Assembly (NCBI RefSeq): GCF_030160715.1
Contig: NZ_BSOW01000002.1
Location: 372,001 to 436,000, forward strand
Direction of reading: 5' to 3'
Length of the DNA: 64,000 nt
From: Bradyrhizobium iriomotense
GTDB lineage: Bacteria > Pseudomonadota > Alphaproteobacteria > Rhizobiales > Xanthobacteraceae
Shown here: one piece after another, positions 9,180 to 17,300 of the stretch
Numbering within the stretch: position 1 is the stretch's first letter
Layout of the letters: every line of letters begins with the position of its first letter
Program-made: the position numbers and the translations under genes
The notes under the pieces: generated by a model
Databases searched by the model: none
What the model was told of the DNA's origin: nothing
What the model saw: only the letters and a program-made list of their open reading frames with translations

Positions 9180-9240
9180 TCATGCCTCCGAAGGTTGCAA
9201 GTGAAAACTGCGCAGCGAGCTGTTCAGGGCTTCTGCGATC

Positions 9241-10437
9241 CTAGAATTCCTTCTTGGATAGGTCGGTCAAGGCCGCATCGAACGTACGATGAGCGCCGAC
9301 AACGTCTTCGAACCCCGTCTCTATCGTCGCTTCAACCGAGAGGCCGACGCGGAGGAGCCGCGCGAGCGGTTGATTCGGAGACAGCATGATCTTGACCGGC
9401 AAGCGCTGGACGATCTTCGTGAAATTTCCCGTGGCATTGTCGGGCTGAATCGTGGCGAAAGTCGCCCCGGTGGCTGCTGGCACGCCGACTACGGTGCCAT
9501 CGAGATCGATGTCATAAGCATCGACGTGGATGCGGGCGTGTTGCCCCGGCTGGACGTGTTTCAACTGGACTTCGCGGTAGTTCGCCTCGACATAGACATC
9601 GGACAGCGGTACGACCGCCATCAGCCCGGCGCCCGGGCTGACGTAATTTCCGACCTGTACGGCGCGCTGCCCGACCATACCGTCCACCGGCGCCCGAATC
9701 TGAGAGTAAGAAAGGTTGAGTTGCGCCTGCGTCAACTGGGCTTCGTCGGCCTTAACCGTGGCCATGACCGCTTCTTCTTCCGCTTTGGCGATTGTGAGCT
9801 GCGTAAGCGCAGCCTCCAGCGCCGCTTTGGCGCCGTCGGCCAACGCCTGGCCTGTCAATAGGGAAGTGTCAGCCTGCTGTTGCATCTTCACGGTGCCAGC
9901 GCCCGTGGAGGCGAGCCGTTCATAGCGGCTGGCATCCTTCTCTGCGAAGCTGAGCTGCGCTCGTGCCATTTCGAGCTGCGCCTTGGCCTGGGCGATCAAT
10001 GCCGTTTGACGGCTGACATTGGCGGCGGCATTCGCGGCCGCGGCGCGGTCACGCGCCAACGTGGCCCGAGCTGTATCCAAGGCGGTACGAAAATCACGAT
10101 CGTCAAGTTGAACGAGGAGATCTCCGGCCTTGACCATTTGATTGTTATCGACCGCTACCGACGTGATCTGACCAGCGACGCGTGATGCGATTGTCGCATA
10201 ATGCACACGTACATAAGCATTATTTGTCCAGACATCGGGCGTCGGCATGTAGATGCGCCAAAGCACAGTTGCGGCGCTTGCCGCGACGATGCTACCTGCC
10301 AGAAGCCATGGCCAGCGGGGCCGCCGCTTCTTCGCGGGAGGCTCTTCTACTTGGCTGGTGAGCTGGACCGGAGCATCCGCCGGCGCGGACTCATCAGGTC
10401 GGATGCGAAACGTCGTGTTGGAAGTGAGGACCGACAT
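9241..10437 (-). CDS. HlyD/EmrA-type membrane fusion protein
   Basis: 398-residue efflux adaptor. One membrane segment lies at about residues 43-65 (WPWLLAGSIVAASAATVLW), followed by TNNAYVRVHYATIASRVAG, a lipoyl half with LLVQLDDRDF, a long coiled coil with Ala-rich heptads, RAPVDGMVGQRAVQVG, and QPDNATGNFTKIVQRLPVKI near the end. It lies directly downstream of a DHA2 transporter (10 bases between stop and start), so the two make one pump. AGGAGG precedes the double ATG at 10440/10437; 10437 has the better spacing (5 bases). Probably under the control of direct-repeat boxes at 12267-12296. Confidence 0.92.
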   Translation of the reverse strand: MSVLTSNTTFRIRPDESAPADAPVQLTSQVEEPPAKKRRPRWPWLLAGSIVAASAATVLWRIYMPTPDVWTNNAYVRVHYATIASRVAGQITSVAVDNNQMVKAGDLLVQLDDRDFRTALDTARATLARDRAAAANAAANVSRQTALIAQAKAQLEMARAQLSFAEKDASRYERLASTGAGTVKMQQQADTSLLTGQALADGAKAALEAALTQLTIAKAEEEAVMATVKADEAQLTQAQLNLSYSQIRAPVDGMVGQRAVQVGNYVSPGAGLMAVVPLSDVYVEANYREVQLKHVQPGQHARIHVDAYDIDLDGTVVGVPAATGATFATIQPDNATGNFTKIVQRLPVKIMLSPNQPLARLLRVGLSVEATIETGFEDVVGAHRTFDAALTDLSKKEF

Positions 10438-10447
10438 CATAGCCTCC

Positions 10448-12199
10448 TTATTTCTTGGCAAACAGAATGCGTGGTGGATAGGTGCGCTCTGGGAGGATCA
10501 TCACCAGCGCCATGAAGGCGACGACGAGGGCAGCCATGACGAGATAGGCGTCGGCTGTCGTGAGCACGTGCGCCTGCTGAGCCACTGCCTCGGCGAAACG
10601 CTCAAGGCTTCCCGCTGCGCGTGGGGTTCCGTTCGGCAGGAGCGGTGCAGGATCTTGCGGTAGCAGCCCGTGGGCTTGGATAGTCCGGAAACGATCGAGT
10701 CCGATCTGATCGACAAGCCGCTCGGAATGCAGGGCGCCGCGCCAATGCCCGATGAGCTCGATAAGCCAGATTCCCACCGGCTCGGCCAGGGCGCGGGTCG
10801 TGTTGATCAATGCCGATGCGAGGGGTCCCTCGGCGTGGGACTGCACCGTATTCGTCGCCATCATCAATAGAGGCATGACGATCATCGGCTGGCCAACCAT
10901 CTGAAGGACCTGCCAGACATAGAACTGATCGCGATGCCAGGTGGCGTCCACGGATGAGGAGCCGAGGCAGGCGATCAACATCAGCGCAAGGCCGAGAAGG
11001 GTAACTGCGCGCGCATCCACGCGCCGATGGTCGAGCAGGAACGCAATCGCCGGCAGCATCACAAACTGACCAAGCGCGACGATCAGCGTGACCAGATGAG
11101 CTTGGACCGGTCTGTAGGCTTGCACACCCGTCAGAAACGCCGCCGGGATCACTGTCGAAGAGGCGCTGACCACTACGAAAGCAAAGAGGGCAAGCGACGC
11201 ATATGCGAAATTGCGCCGTAGCAACATCTGCAGCTTAAGCAGCGGCATCGGATGGAACCACTCGTTGATGAGCAGCAACGGGATCGCAATGCTGCTGACT
11301 AGCGCGAGGACACAGATGAGCGGAGATTCGAACCAGTCCAGGCGATCGCCCTGCATCAACATAGTGGTGAGGGCGCCAAAGCCCAGTATCATCAGCAGCG
11401 CGCCGCGCCAATCGAAGACCTGAAGCCGGTCGTATTCGGGTTCGCCGACCTCCATGCCGTACCAGACCAGCGCCGACGCTAGAGCGCTCAACGGGAGTGC
11501 AGCCAGGAAGACGAAGCGCCAGTCGCCGACGACATCGGTCCAGAGCGCGGCGAGCGAGGCACTGAAAGGCGCCGTGAATGTCGCTGTCAAACCGTACACG
11601 GCCAAGCCATAGAGACGGACCGGTGGCGGCAGGACCATCAGTGCCGTTGTCATGAGAAGCGGGATCGTGAGTCCGCCGGCGAAACCTTGGATCACGCGCA
11701 AAATCAGGATCGCCGGCAGGTTGGGCGCCAATGGGATCAGGAGGGTCGATACTCCAACCATAGCGATGGCGCAGAGGGTGAACCTGCGAAGCGTGAACGT
11801 CACCGCGCACCAGGGGGCTAAAGCCATCCCAATGGCAAGTCCCGTGCTGTAGAGGCTCTCGATCCAGGTGCCAGAATCATAGTCGATAGCAAGAGAGCCG
11901 CGAATATCGACGAGCGCGGCTGACGTAACCGTGTCGTTGAACTCGCTGCTCATTGCAGCGATCAGCACGCCGAATAAACCTAAGAGAGGCCTCATACTCA
12001 TGGTAGGCGCCGATCGCCATCGAAGAGCTTCAATTGCGGGGCCAAGGCTGATGCTTGGCGCACCATTTCGGGCCGGGGCCACGCATATAGGCAAGGTCGC
12101 AACCTGTCTTAGGCGTCTTCCGGGCAAAACCATACATTGTGGACCGGTGCGCAGAAGCCTGTAGATCGCACGGGGGCTAACAACTCTTTTCCAGATCAT
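10448..12199 (-). CDS. DHA2-family MFS efflux transporter
   Basis: 583-residue inner-membrane permease with about 14 hydrophobic segments starting near residue 68 (RPLLGLFGVLIAAM). It has the DHA2-typical DIRGSLAIDYDSGTWIESLY after TM1 and the motif-C-like VIQGFAGGLTIPLL. The start at 12199 is chosen because GGAGGAAACG precedes it; this leaves an unusual 66-residue Arg-rich soluble N-terminal extension. An internal ATG at 12001 would give the normal length but has a poor ribosome site. It forms an operon with the HlyD gene. The two-box repeat at 12267-12296 lies 68 bases upstream on the same strand. Confidence 0.88.
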   Translation of the reverse strand: MIWKRVVSPRAIYRLLRTGPQCMVLPGRRLRQVATLPICVAPARNGAPSISLGPAIEALRWRSAPTMSMRPLLGLFGVLIAAMSSEFNDTVTSAALVDIRGSLAIDYDSGTWIESLYSTGLAIGMALAPWCAVTFTLRRFTLCAIAMVGVSTLLIPLAPNLPAILILRVIQGFAGGLTIPLLMTTALMVLPPPVRLYGLAVYGLTATFTAPFSASLAALWTDVVGDWRFVFLAALPLSALASALVWYGMEVGEPEYDRLQVFDWRGALLMILGFGALTTMLMQGDRLDWFESPLICVLALVSSIAIPLLLINEWFHPMPLLKLQMLLRRNFAYASLALFAFVVVSASSTVIPAAFLTGVQAYRPVQAHLVTLIVALGQFVMLPAIAFLLDHRRVDARAVTLLGLALMLIACLGSSSVDATWHRDQFYVWQVLQMVGQPMIVMPLLMMATNTVQSHAEGPLASALINTTRALAEPVGIWLIELIGHWRGALHSERLVDQIGLDRFRTIQAHGLLPQDPAPLLPNGTPRAAGSLERFAEAVAQQAHVLTTADAYLVMAALVVAFMALVMILPERTYPPRILFAKK

Positions 12200-12266
12200 C
12201 GTTTCCTCCGTCCGGCTGGACGTGGGCACCATTATGATCTAGCGGATCGGAATTGCGGCTGCGCCA

Positions 12267-12296
12267 GAGCGATTGCCGTACCTGTAGAGCGATTGC
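12267..12296 (-). promoter_or_regulatory. AraC-type operator copy A (two direct boxes) before the efflux operon
   Basis: Read on the minus strand, GCAATCGCTC occurs twice with a 20-base period (boxes at 12287-12296 and 12267-12276), followed by TGGCGCA and a conserved GATCC/TAGAT stretch. Upstream of the boxes (about 12297-12325, minus strand) the frame NDWRRRRR resembles the end of an araC gene. The distance to the transporter start is 68 bases. Tandem boxes two helical turns apart are the usual layout for AraC-family sites; binding itself is inferred. Confidence 0.65.
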
Positions 12297-12333
12297 TGCT
12301 GACGTCTGCGCCTCCGCCAATCATTTGTAGATT

Positions 12334-12582
12334 TTGGCTGCCTTAGCGTCCGATGCCGGCTCTCGCGGTTCTACTTCTGCCTTGCGTTCAAGGAACGCAT
12401 CATGCTTTCACCTCACAATTGGCGGCGCCAGCATCAACTCGAGCGGGCAATAAATCTGATGTGCGGCCACCGGCCTGTCGGTCGCAGCGGCGCTCAGTTA
12501 TGCCTCCCAAATCGCCTCACAGCGGCCTTCACGAAGCTTACAGGCGAAGCAACGAATATTTGGCAAATCGACGCGCGTAGCA
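12334..12582 (+). pseudogene. Decayed araC C-terminal half
   Basis: Shifting between frames, this stretch matches the C-terminal DNA-binding half of the intact AraC at 13502-14452. It reads LAALASDAG, then SRFYFCLAFKE, then LSPHNWRRQHQLERAINLM, then LSVAAALSYASQIAS in another frame, then FTKLTGEATNIW. At least two frameshifts break it. It ends exactly where operator copy B begins, as the intact araC does at copy C. It has no start and no N-terminal domain. Confidence 0.75.
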
Positions 12583-12612
12583 GCAATCGCTCGACTGGTA
12601 CGGCAATCGCTC
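12583..12612 (+). promoter_or_regulatory. AraC-type operator copy B before the papain-like enzyme and araC
   Basis: Two GCAATCGCTC boxes at 12583-12592 and 12603-12612 (20-base period) are followed by TGGCGCAGCGGCAGATCCGG and TTCGGTAAAA. They lie 108 bases before the start of the enzyme gene that overlaps the intact araC, so the regulator would control its own operon from here. Function is inferred from the shared architecture of all five copies. Confidence 0.65.
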
Positions 12613-12719
12613 TGGCGCAGCGGCAGATCCGGTTCGGTAAAACGAAACTTGGTAACCGAACGACAGGACAAGTATCTGGAACCGCCACACTAGAAGCACC
12701 AAAGAGCGAGGGACCAGCT

Positions 12720-13505
12720 ATGGGCTGGATGATCGACAGCGTCGGACATTTGATTGCTCGGCTCCAGAAGACGGCCAACCAGTGTGATCCGCTCACTCCG
12801 AACTATTTGACCGCCTTACGCAACACCCTGCAACCAGGTGATGTCTTGCTCGTCGAGGGCAAAGGTCGCATTTCCGGCATCATCAAATATCTCACTCAAT
12901 CGACCTGGTCGCATGCGGCGTTGTACGTCGGGCCGATAGTGGGCGCCGTAACCCGCGGTGAGCCCCACGTCCTGATCGAAGCCAACATCGACGAAGGTGT
13001 CGTGTCGGCGCCGCTGTCGAAATATCTAAACTGCCAAACCCGTATCTGCCGACCAGTGGACCTAAGCAAAGCGGACTGCGGAAAGGTCTGCCGCTACGCC
13101 TCCGAACGCATTGGTCTCGGCTACGATTTCAAGAACGTAATCGACCTGATGCGTTATCTAATCCCGTGGCCGTTGATGCAGCGTGGGCACCGTCGAACGA
13201 TCGCACTCGGCTCCGACGATGCCAGCCGCCTCATCTGTTCTTCGCTGATCGCCCAAGCGTTCGACGCCGTGCGTTACCCAATTCTTCCCAGAATCACTCA
13301 CGTCGAGAGCCAGACGGTGCGGCGCGAAATCGCCGAGATGCGGCACCCGTCACTTTACGTGCCCGGCGACTTCGATATGTCACCTTACTTCATGGTGGTG
13401 AAGCCCACGCTTGCGCGTGGCTTCAATTACAAAGACATGCACTGGGGTGATTCTCCCCCAGATCACGCCGCAGGCTATTCTCCTAGCGCGAGCACAAGTC
13501 CATGA
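12720..13505 (+). CDS. YiiX/YebB-like permuted papain-fold cysteine hydrolase
   Basis: 261-residue protein with the signatures of the permuted NlpC/P60 (YiiX/YebB) group: PGDVLLVEGKGRISGIIKYL followed by TWSHAALYVG, where His is the expected catalytic base, then ASRLICSSLIAQAFDAV carrying the expected nucleophile Cys. Such enzymes cleave amide or ester bonds in cell-wall peptides or lipids. No signal peptide is visible. GAGGGA precedes ATG 12720. The same frame stays open upstream to 12402, through the operator and an araC remnant, which is probably chance. Its stop overlaps the araC start (ATGA), implying coupled translation. Confidence 0.78.
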   Translation: MGWMIDSVGHLIARLQKTANQCDPLTPNYLTALRNTLQPGDVLLVEGKGRISGIIKYLTQSTWSHAALYVGPIVGAVTRGEPHVLIEANIDEGVVSAPLSKYLNCQTRICRPVDLSKADCGKVCRYASERIGLGYDFKNVIDLMRYLIPWPLMQRGHRRTIALGSDDASRLICSSLIAQAFDAVRYPILPRITHVESQTVRREIAEMRHPSLYVPGDFDMSPYFMVVKPTLARGFNYKDMHWGDSPPDHAAGYSPSASTSP

Positions 13506-14452
13506 GCAGGCCGATGTTACGCGACACTTTGGAGGCTCTGCTGGTCGCGCCAAAATCGCGCCATGGCGATTTGCCAATCGCCGATCGACGTCCTGCCGAT
13601 GTGGAGATGGCGCGCGTCCTCAAGACCACACCACTTCGCATGGCCTCGGACCCACCCAGTGGCGCTATCGCCTATTGGGTGCATGGAGCTCTACACGCCG
13701 TGGTCGAGCCCATGGCTGAGCACGTCGTCATGGCATACCCTGTCGGTTCTCAGCAACTGGAGCGGCGCACGGGGAAATCAGTTGCGATTGGAACGGCGCG
13801 TCCCGGGGCTGTCACTATCATTCCAGCCGGCTCAACCTCCCGGTGGGACATCCACCAGTCCATGAATGTCGTTCAACTCTATCTTCCGCGGGCAACGCTC
13901 GAGCGCATTTCAGTCGAAGCCGACAAGATCGCACCGGGCGATCTTCTCGAGCGAACGGCACATCTCGACCCCACGACATCCCGGTTGCTTCTGAGCGCAG
14001 CGGATGTCCTGGATGGCCGCGAACTCCTGGACGTCCTGTTCAGGCAGCAGGTGACGGTTCTGCTCGCCACGCGCCTCCTTACTGCACACACGGGCTCGTC
14101 AACCGCGTTCCAGCCAACCCTGGGCGGGCTAACCCCGAAGACGCTACGCCGCGCTATCGAACGCTTGCGCTCGGATAGCGATGGGGATGTCTCTCTCGCT
14201 GCCCTGGCGTCGGATGCCGGCCTGTCGCGCTACCACTTCTGCCGTGCCTTCAAGGAAAGCACGGGGCTTTCACCGCATGCCTGGCTGCGCCAGCACCGCC
14301 TAGAGCAGGCGATGAACATGCTGCGCGACACTGACGACTCGATCGTGTCGGTCGCTGCCGGACTTGGCTATTCCTCCCAAGCGGCCTTTGCTGCGGCGTT
14401 CAGGAAGCTGACTAGCGAAACTCCGAGCAATTGGCGACGGCGCGCCCGATAG
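13502..14452 (+). CDS. AraC-family transcriptional regulator
   Basis: 316-residue regulator. Residues 1-200 form a cupin-like sensing domain (AIAYWVHGALHAVVEP, ITIIPAGSTSRWDIH). Residues about 215-316 carry the two helix-turn-helix motifs: VSLAALASDAGLSRYHFCRA and DSIVSVAAGLGYSSQAAFAA, then FRKLTSETPSNWRRR. The start overlaps the stop of the papain-like gene (ATGA). Two direct boxes begin 2 bases after its stop codon (copy C), and the same boxes lie before its own operon (copy B). It is the only intact araC among several remnants nearby, so it is the obvious candidate to bind all five box pairs. Confidence 0.92.
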   Translation: MSRPMLRDTLEALLVAPKSRHGDLPIADRRPADVEMARVLKTTPLRMASDPPSGAIAYWVHGALHAVVEPMAEHVVMAYPVGSQQLERRTGKSVAIGTARPGAVTIIPAGSTSRWDIHQSMNVVQLYLPRATLERISVEADKIAPGDLLERTAHLDPTTSRLLLSAADVLDGRELLDVLFRQQVTVLLATRLLTAHTGSSTAFQPTLGGLTPKTLRRAIERLRSDSDGDVSLAALASDAGLSRYHFCRAFKESTGLSPHAWLRQHRLEQAMNMLRDTDDSIVSVAAGLGYSSQAAFAAAFRKLTSETPSNWRRRAR

Positions 14453-14454
14453 CC

Positions 14455-14484
14455 GCAATCGCTCTATAGGTACGGCAATCGCTC
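14455..14484 (+). promoter_or_regulatory. AraC-type operator copy C directly after araC
   Basis: GCAATCGCTC at 14455-14464 and 14475-14484, starting 2 bases after the araC stop, followed by TGGCGCACCGGCCGATCTGA and a TAGATAGACC element. It precedes the remnant hydrolase and the NADH-dehydrogenase-like gene. This copy shows the presumed original layout: araC, operator, target. Confidence 0.65.
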
Positions 14485-14554
14485 TGGCGCACCGGCCGAT
14501 CTGATTAGATAGACCATCACAGTGCTCGCTAACCACATCCGGCGGAGACAAGAG

Positions 14555-14848
14555 ATGACCATGAAGAACTTCGTCTGCCTCGCTGCAATCGCACCGCGTC
14601 GGAGGTTGATTGGGACCGCACTCGTCTACGGGCTTTCATTGAGCGTCCGCTTCATCTCGGCCACGGGCGAGCAAGTGGAAGTTCCGTCGCAGGCCATTAT
14701 GTCTATCATGACGAAAAATGACACCCCGATAGTCCATGACGGCGGCCCTCTGAAACCCGCTCAGCCGCTTGCGCTGCAGCTCGGCGGGCCACTGGCTTTG
14801 CAGAGCTGCCACGCCGCGTGTGAGCGTCAGATCTGCGGCGCTCGCTAA
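14555..14848 (+). pseudogene. Hydrolase N-terminal remnant / hypothetical ORF behind operator C
   Basis: An open frame (MTMKNFVCLAAIAP...) starts 70 bases after the second box. Its middle part, about 14700-14800, resembles at the nucleotide level the hydrolase remnant at 19582-19728 behind operator E. Both contain a CCGCTCA.CC..TTGC...CGGC.GGCC.CTG series, which in an intact haloperoxidase-type hydrolase encodes GQPIVFSHGWPL. Here it reads KPAQPLALQLGGPL, so the oxyanion HG is lost. It is most likely a decayed gene; an unrelated short protein remains possible. Confidence 0.4.
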
Positions 14849-14967
14849 GCGCGCGACACTCCTCGCCTCAATTCTTTGTGTCGCTGCTTGCACGAACCCT
14901 TCCTGGAACGGGAGCGGCGACGGTGACGTGTGCTCATCCGAGAAGCTCGGACCAGAGGAAACATGAC

Positions 14968-16185
14968 ATGCGACTCGTTATCATAGGTGCCGGCTTCGCC
15001 GGCATGTACGCCGCCCTTTCCGCCGCGCGCCTGCGCGATATCCATGGCGTCTACCCAGAGGAACTCGAGATCGCGCTGGTTTCGCCCGAGCCGACACTTG
15101 TCGTTCGCCCGCGGCTTTACGAACCGAAGCCCGAAACCCTTACGGCCCACCTGCTAGATGTTCTCAACGCTATAGATGTCGTCTACGTGCAGGGCAGGGC
15201 CGAGACAATCGATACCAATTCCCGCGTGGTGCAGATCGAAACGGCCAAGGGCACGCGAAGGACACTCTCCTATGGTCGCCTGATCGTGGCCACAGGCAGC
15301 CGGCTCTTCCGTCCGAAGATTCCGGGCCTCGCCGAGCATGGCTTTAGCGTCGACTCGCTCGATGAGGCGGTTGCCCTCGACAAGCATCTGCAGAGCCTCC
15401 CCGAGCGGCCGGCGGTGAGCGGGCGCAACACGGTCGTCGTGACCGGTGGTGGCTTCACTGGCATCGAGGCCGCAACCGAAATGCCGGCGCGGCTGCGCAA
15501 GATCTTTGGCAAGAGTGCCAACCCCCGCGTCATCATCGTCGACCGTAACCCTGCGATCGCTCCTGATATGGGCGAAGACCCCCGCCCCGTCATCGAGGAG
15601 GCGCTGCGCAAGCTCGGTGTGGAGACCCGGCTCGGCGCCTGCGTCGCTTCGCTCGAAGAATCCGGCGTCACGCTTTCTAACGGCGATCACATCGAGGCCG
15701 AGACTGTGATCTGGGCCGCCGGCATTCGCGCAGCTCCACTGACTGCGCAGGTCCCCGCCGAGCGCGACAATTTCGGCCGGTTGCTGGTTGACCGCGATTT
15801 GCGCGTGCCGGGGGTCGCCGGCGTCTTCGCCACCGGCGACGCCGCCCGCGCTGCTTGCGACGATGTCGGCAACTACGCGTTGATGTCGTGCCAACATGCC
15901 ACGCGGATGGGCGCCTTTGCCGGCAACAACGCCGTCGCCGAACTGCTCGGCGTGCCGACCAAGCCCTACCATCAGGAGCGCTACGTCACTTGCCTGGACC
16001 TTGGCGAAGCCGGTGCGCTGTTCACGACTGGCTGGGAGCGCAAGGTGACAATGGTCGGCGACGCCGCCAAGAAGACCAAGCAGGAGATCAATACCGTCTG
16101 GATCTATCCGCCACTGGCGGAGCGTGCCGCCGCGCTGGCCTCGGCCAATCCGGATCGAGTAACTGATGTGACTGGCTTCTTCTAG
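14968..16185 (+). CDS. NDH-2-like FAD-dependent pyridine nucleotide oxidoreductase
   Basis: 405-residue flavoprotein with two Rossmann folds: the FAD loop IIGAGFAGMYAA at the N-terminus, the NAD loop TGGGFTGIEAA near residue 160, the ATG signature (LIVATGSRLF), and the late FAD motif GVFATGDAA. The layout fits type II NADH dehydrogenases and related quinone- or dye-reducing enzymes. The C-terminal membrane helix usual in NDH-2 is not evident, so a soluble relative is possible. The ATG at 14968 follows AGAGGAA; upstream in-frame codons overlap non-conserved sequence. It is the first intact gene behind operator C. Confidence 0.85.
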   Translation: MRLVIIGAGFAGMYAALSAARLRDIHGVYPEELEIALVSPEPTLVVRPRLYEPKPETLTAHLLDVLNAIDVVYVQGRAETIDTNSRVVQIETAKGTRRTLSYGRLIVATGSRLFRPKIPGLAEHGFSVDSLDEAVALDKHLQSLPERPAVSGRNTVVVTGGGFTGIEAATEMPARLRKIFGKSANPRVIIVDRNPAIAPDMGEDPRPVIEEALRKLGVETRLGACVASLEESGVTLSNGDHIEAETVIWAAGIRAAPLTAQVPAERDNFGRLLVDRDLRVPGVAGVFATGDAARAACDDVGNYALMSCQHATRMGAFAGNNAVAELLGVPTKPYHQERYVTCLDLGEAGALFTTGWERKVTMVGDAAKKTKQEINTVWIYPPLAERAAALASANPDRVTDVTGFF

Positions 16186-16279
16186 ACCCTCGATGCGAAA
16201 CGAGCTTCCCTCGTCGAAGCGCGGCCCGCTCATCTCAGATTCCTCTGGTGCTCGACGACGATGAAACACGAGACAGTAC

Positions 16280-16500
16280 CGATGACCGCATTGGCCTGGA
16301 GGCCGCCGGCAGCGGCGTCACCTGCGACGCAGTCTAACCCTGCCGATGCGGACGCCTCTTTTATGGTTGCAGCGCTCGTGGTGGTCAGCGTCAAGATCGG
16401 GCTGCACCGATACGCGCATGTGCGCGTTCCGCAATTACTGAGACCGGGACCTGCTGGTTACGGGCACAGCAATCTCTGTCGACGGTGGCCGGATCGCACC
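16280..16500 (+). pseudogene. Remnant of a bdhA-like SDR gene
   Basis: Two pieces match the intact bdhA at 2910-3692: GLEAAGSGVTCDAV followed by a stop near 16336 (intact: GLETAGSGVTCNAV), and VTGTAISVDGGRIAP near 16457-16500 (intact: ITGTAISVDGGWTAQ). The roughly 300 bases that should lie between them are mostly missing. There is no start and no catalytic YxxxK. It marks an old duplicate between the flavoprotein gene and the small secreted protein. Confidence 0.7.
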
Positions 16501-16547
16501 GCGACCCGTCGCAAGCAAGCCATTCCTCACAAAAATGGAGAAGTACC

Positions 16548-16907
16548 ATGAAGACGCCTTCGCTCTGGATGATTGCCGCCGGCTGCTTCATCGCCTTGAC
16601 ATCGACCGCACACGCGCGATCGGCCTATGATGGATCCTGGGACCTTGCCTTCGTGACGCAAAGAGGCGCCTGCGAACCCAGCTACAACTTCACCGTCAAT
16701 ATTTCCGACGGCATTGTCTCGCACCCGAACCTCCTGAAATTCAGAGGATACGTGGCGCGATCCGGCGTGGTGCGCGCGTCAGTCACAGTTCAAGACAAAT
16801 ACGCCTCGGGCTCAGGCAAGCTCGCCGGCACAACGGGCCACGGCAGGTGGAACGGTCGCGCCGGGAGCTCCGCATGCTCTGGCTATTGGACTGCTCAGCG
16901 CAATTAA
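16548..16907 (+). CDS. Small secreted protein, paralogue of 25591-25950
   Basis: 119-residue protein with a signal peptide (residues 1-23, ...LTSTAHA) followed by a short beta-rich domain: SAYDGSWDLAFVTQRGAC, YNFTVNISDGIVSH, VRASVTVQDKYASGSGKL and ACSGYWTAQRN. Two cysteines could form a disulfide. GGAG lies 7-8 bases before ATG 16548. A full-length paralogue with the same length and motifs is on the minus strand at 25591-25950. From memory such proteins are common in Bradyrhizobium; the role is unknown. Confidence 0.82.
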   Translation: MKTPSLWMIAAGCFIALTSTAHARSAYDGSWDLAFVTQRGACEPSYNFTVNISDGIVSHPNLLKFRGYVARSGVVRASVTVQDKYASGSGKLAGTTGHGRWNGRAGSSACSGYWTAQRN

Positions 16908-17067
16908 GTGCGCCGGTGGCGATCAAGTTAAGCGGTTGGCGAGTTTCGGAAGATGGCCGGCCGAGCTGCTGCGCGGCTTCACCACCGGCCCCTTCACGCC
17001 AAGTCAGATCTTCGCCGCCTACGTCACTGGCAATGTCGCGCCGACCGCCGTCGACGCAGTTCGTTTC

Positions 17068-17118
17068 GCCTTGCTAACCGGCGGAGCCCCGAGTGATTGG
17101 CGGAGGCGGATGCGTTAG
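17068..17118 (+). pseudogene. araC 3'-end remnant before operator D
   Basis: The last codons of an araC gene remain: FALLTGGAPSDWRRRMR then TAG at 17116-17118, against FRKLTSETPSNWRRRAR in the intact gene. The preceding 150 bases are open but do not resemble AraC. The remnant ends 2 bases before the first box of operator D, the same spacing as in the intact araC/copy C pair. Confidence 0.6.
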
Positions 17119-17120
17119 CA

Positions 17121-17150
17121 GCAATCGCTCGATAGCAAGGGCAATCGCTC
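17121..17150 (+). promoter_or_regulatory. AraC-type operator copy D before the metallo-hydrolase
   Basis: GCAATCGCTC at 17121-17130 and 17141-17150, exact in both boxes, followed by TGGGGCA and TTCGATAGACCATTGCGG. It lies 151 bases before the metallo-beta-lactamase-fold gene. The downstream TTCG.TAGACC.TTG part is shared with copy C, which suggests the promoter was copied with the boxes. Confidence 0.65.
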
Positions 17151-17300
17151 TGGGGCAGTCGCAAGTCAAGTTCGATAGACCATTGCGGTGACACACGGCA
17201 GTGAGTGTGTCGCCGATCTGAACACCTCATCAGCTTCTCACACAGGAAGCGCAGACCGTTCCGGATCGAGCGCCAAGATCGAACACAGGAGTTTTCAAAG

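Noticed and set aside
12402-12719. Upstream extension of the papain-like gene to 12402
   Set aside because: This part is the decayed araC plus the operator; ATG 12720 has the ribosome site and family-like start.
14769-14966. 65-residue frame with a lipobox-like LCVAAC
   Set aside because: The mature part would be only about 26 residues, the N-terminal part is long and not signal-like, and the frame overlaps a hydrolase remnant; probably chance.
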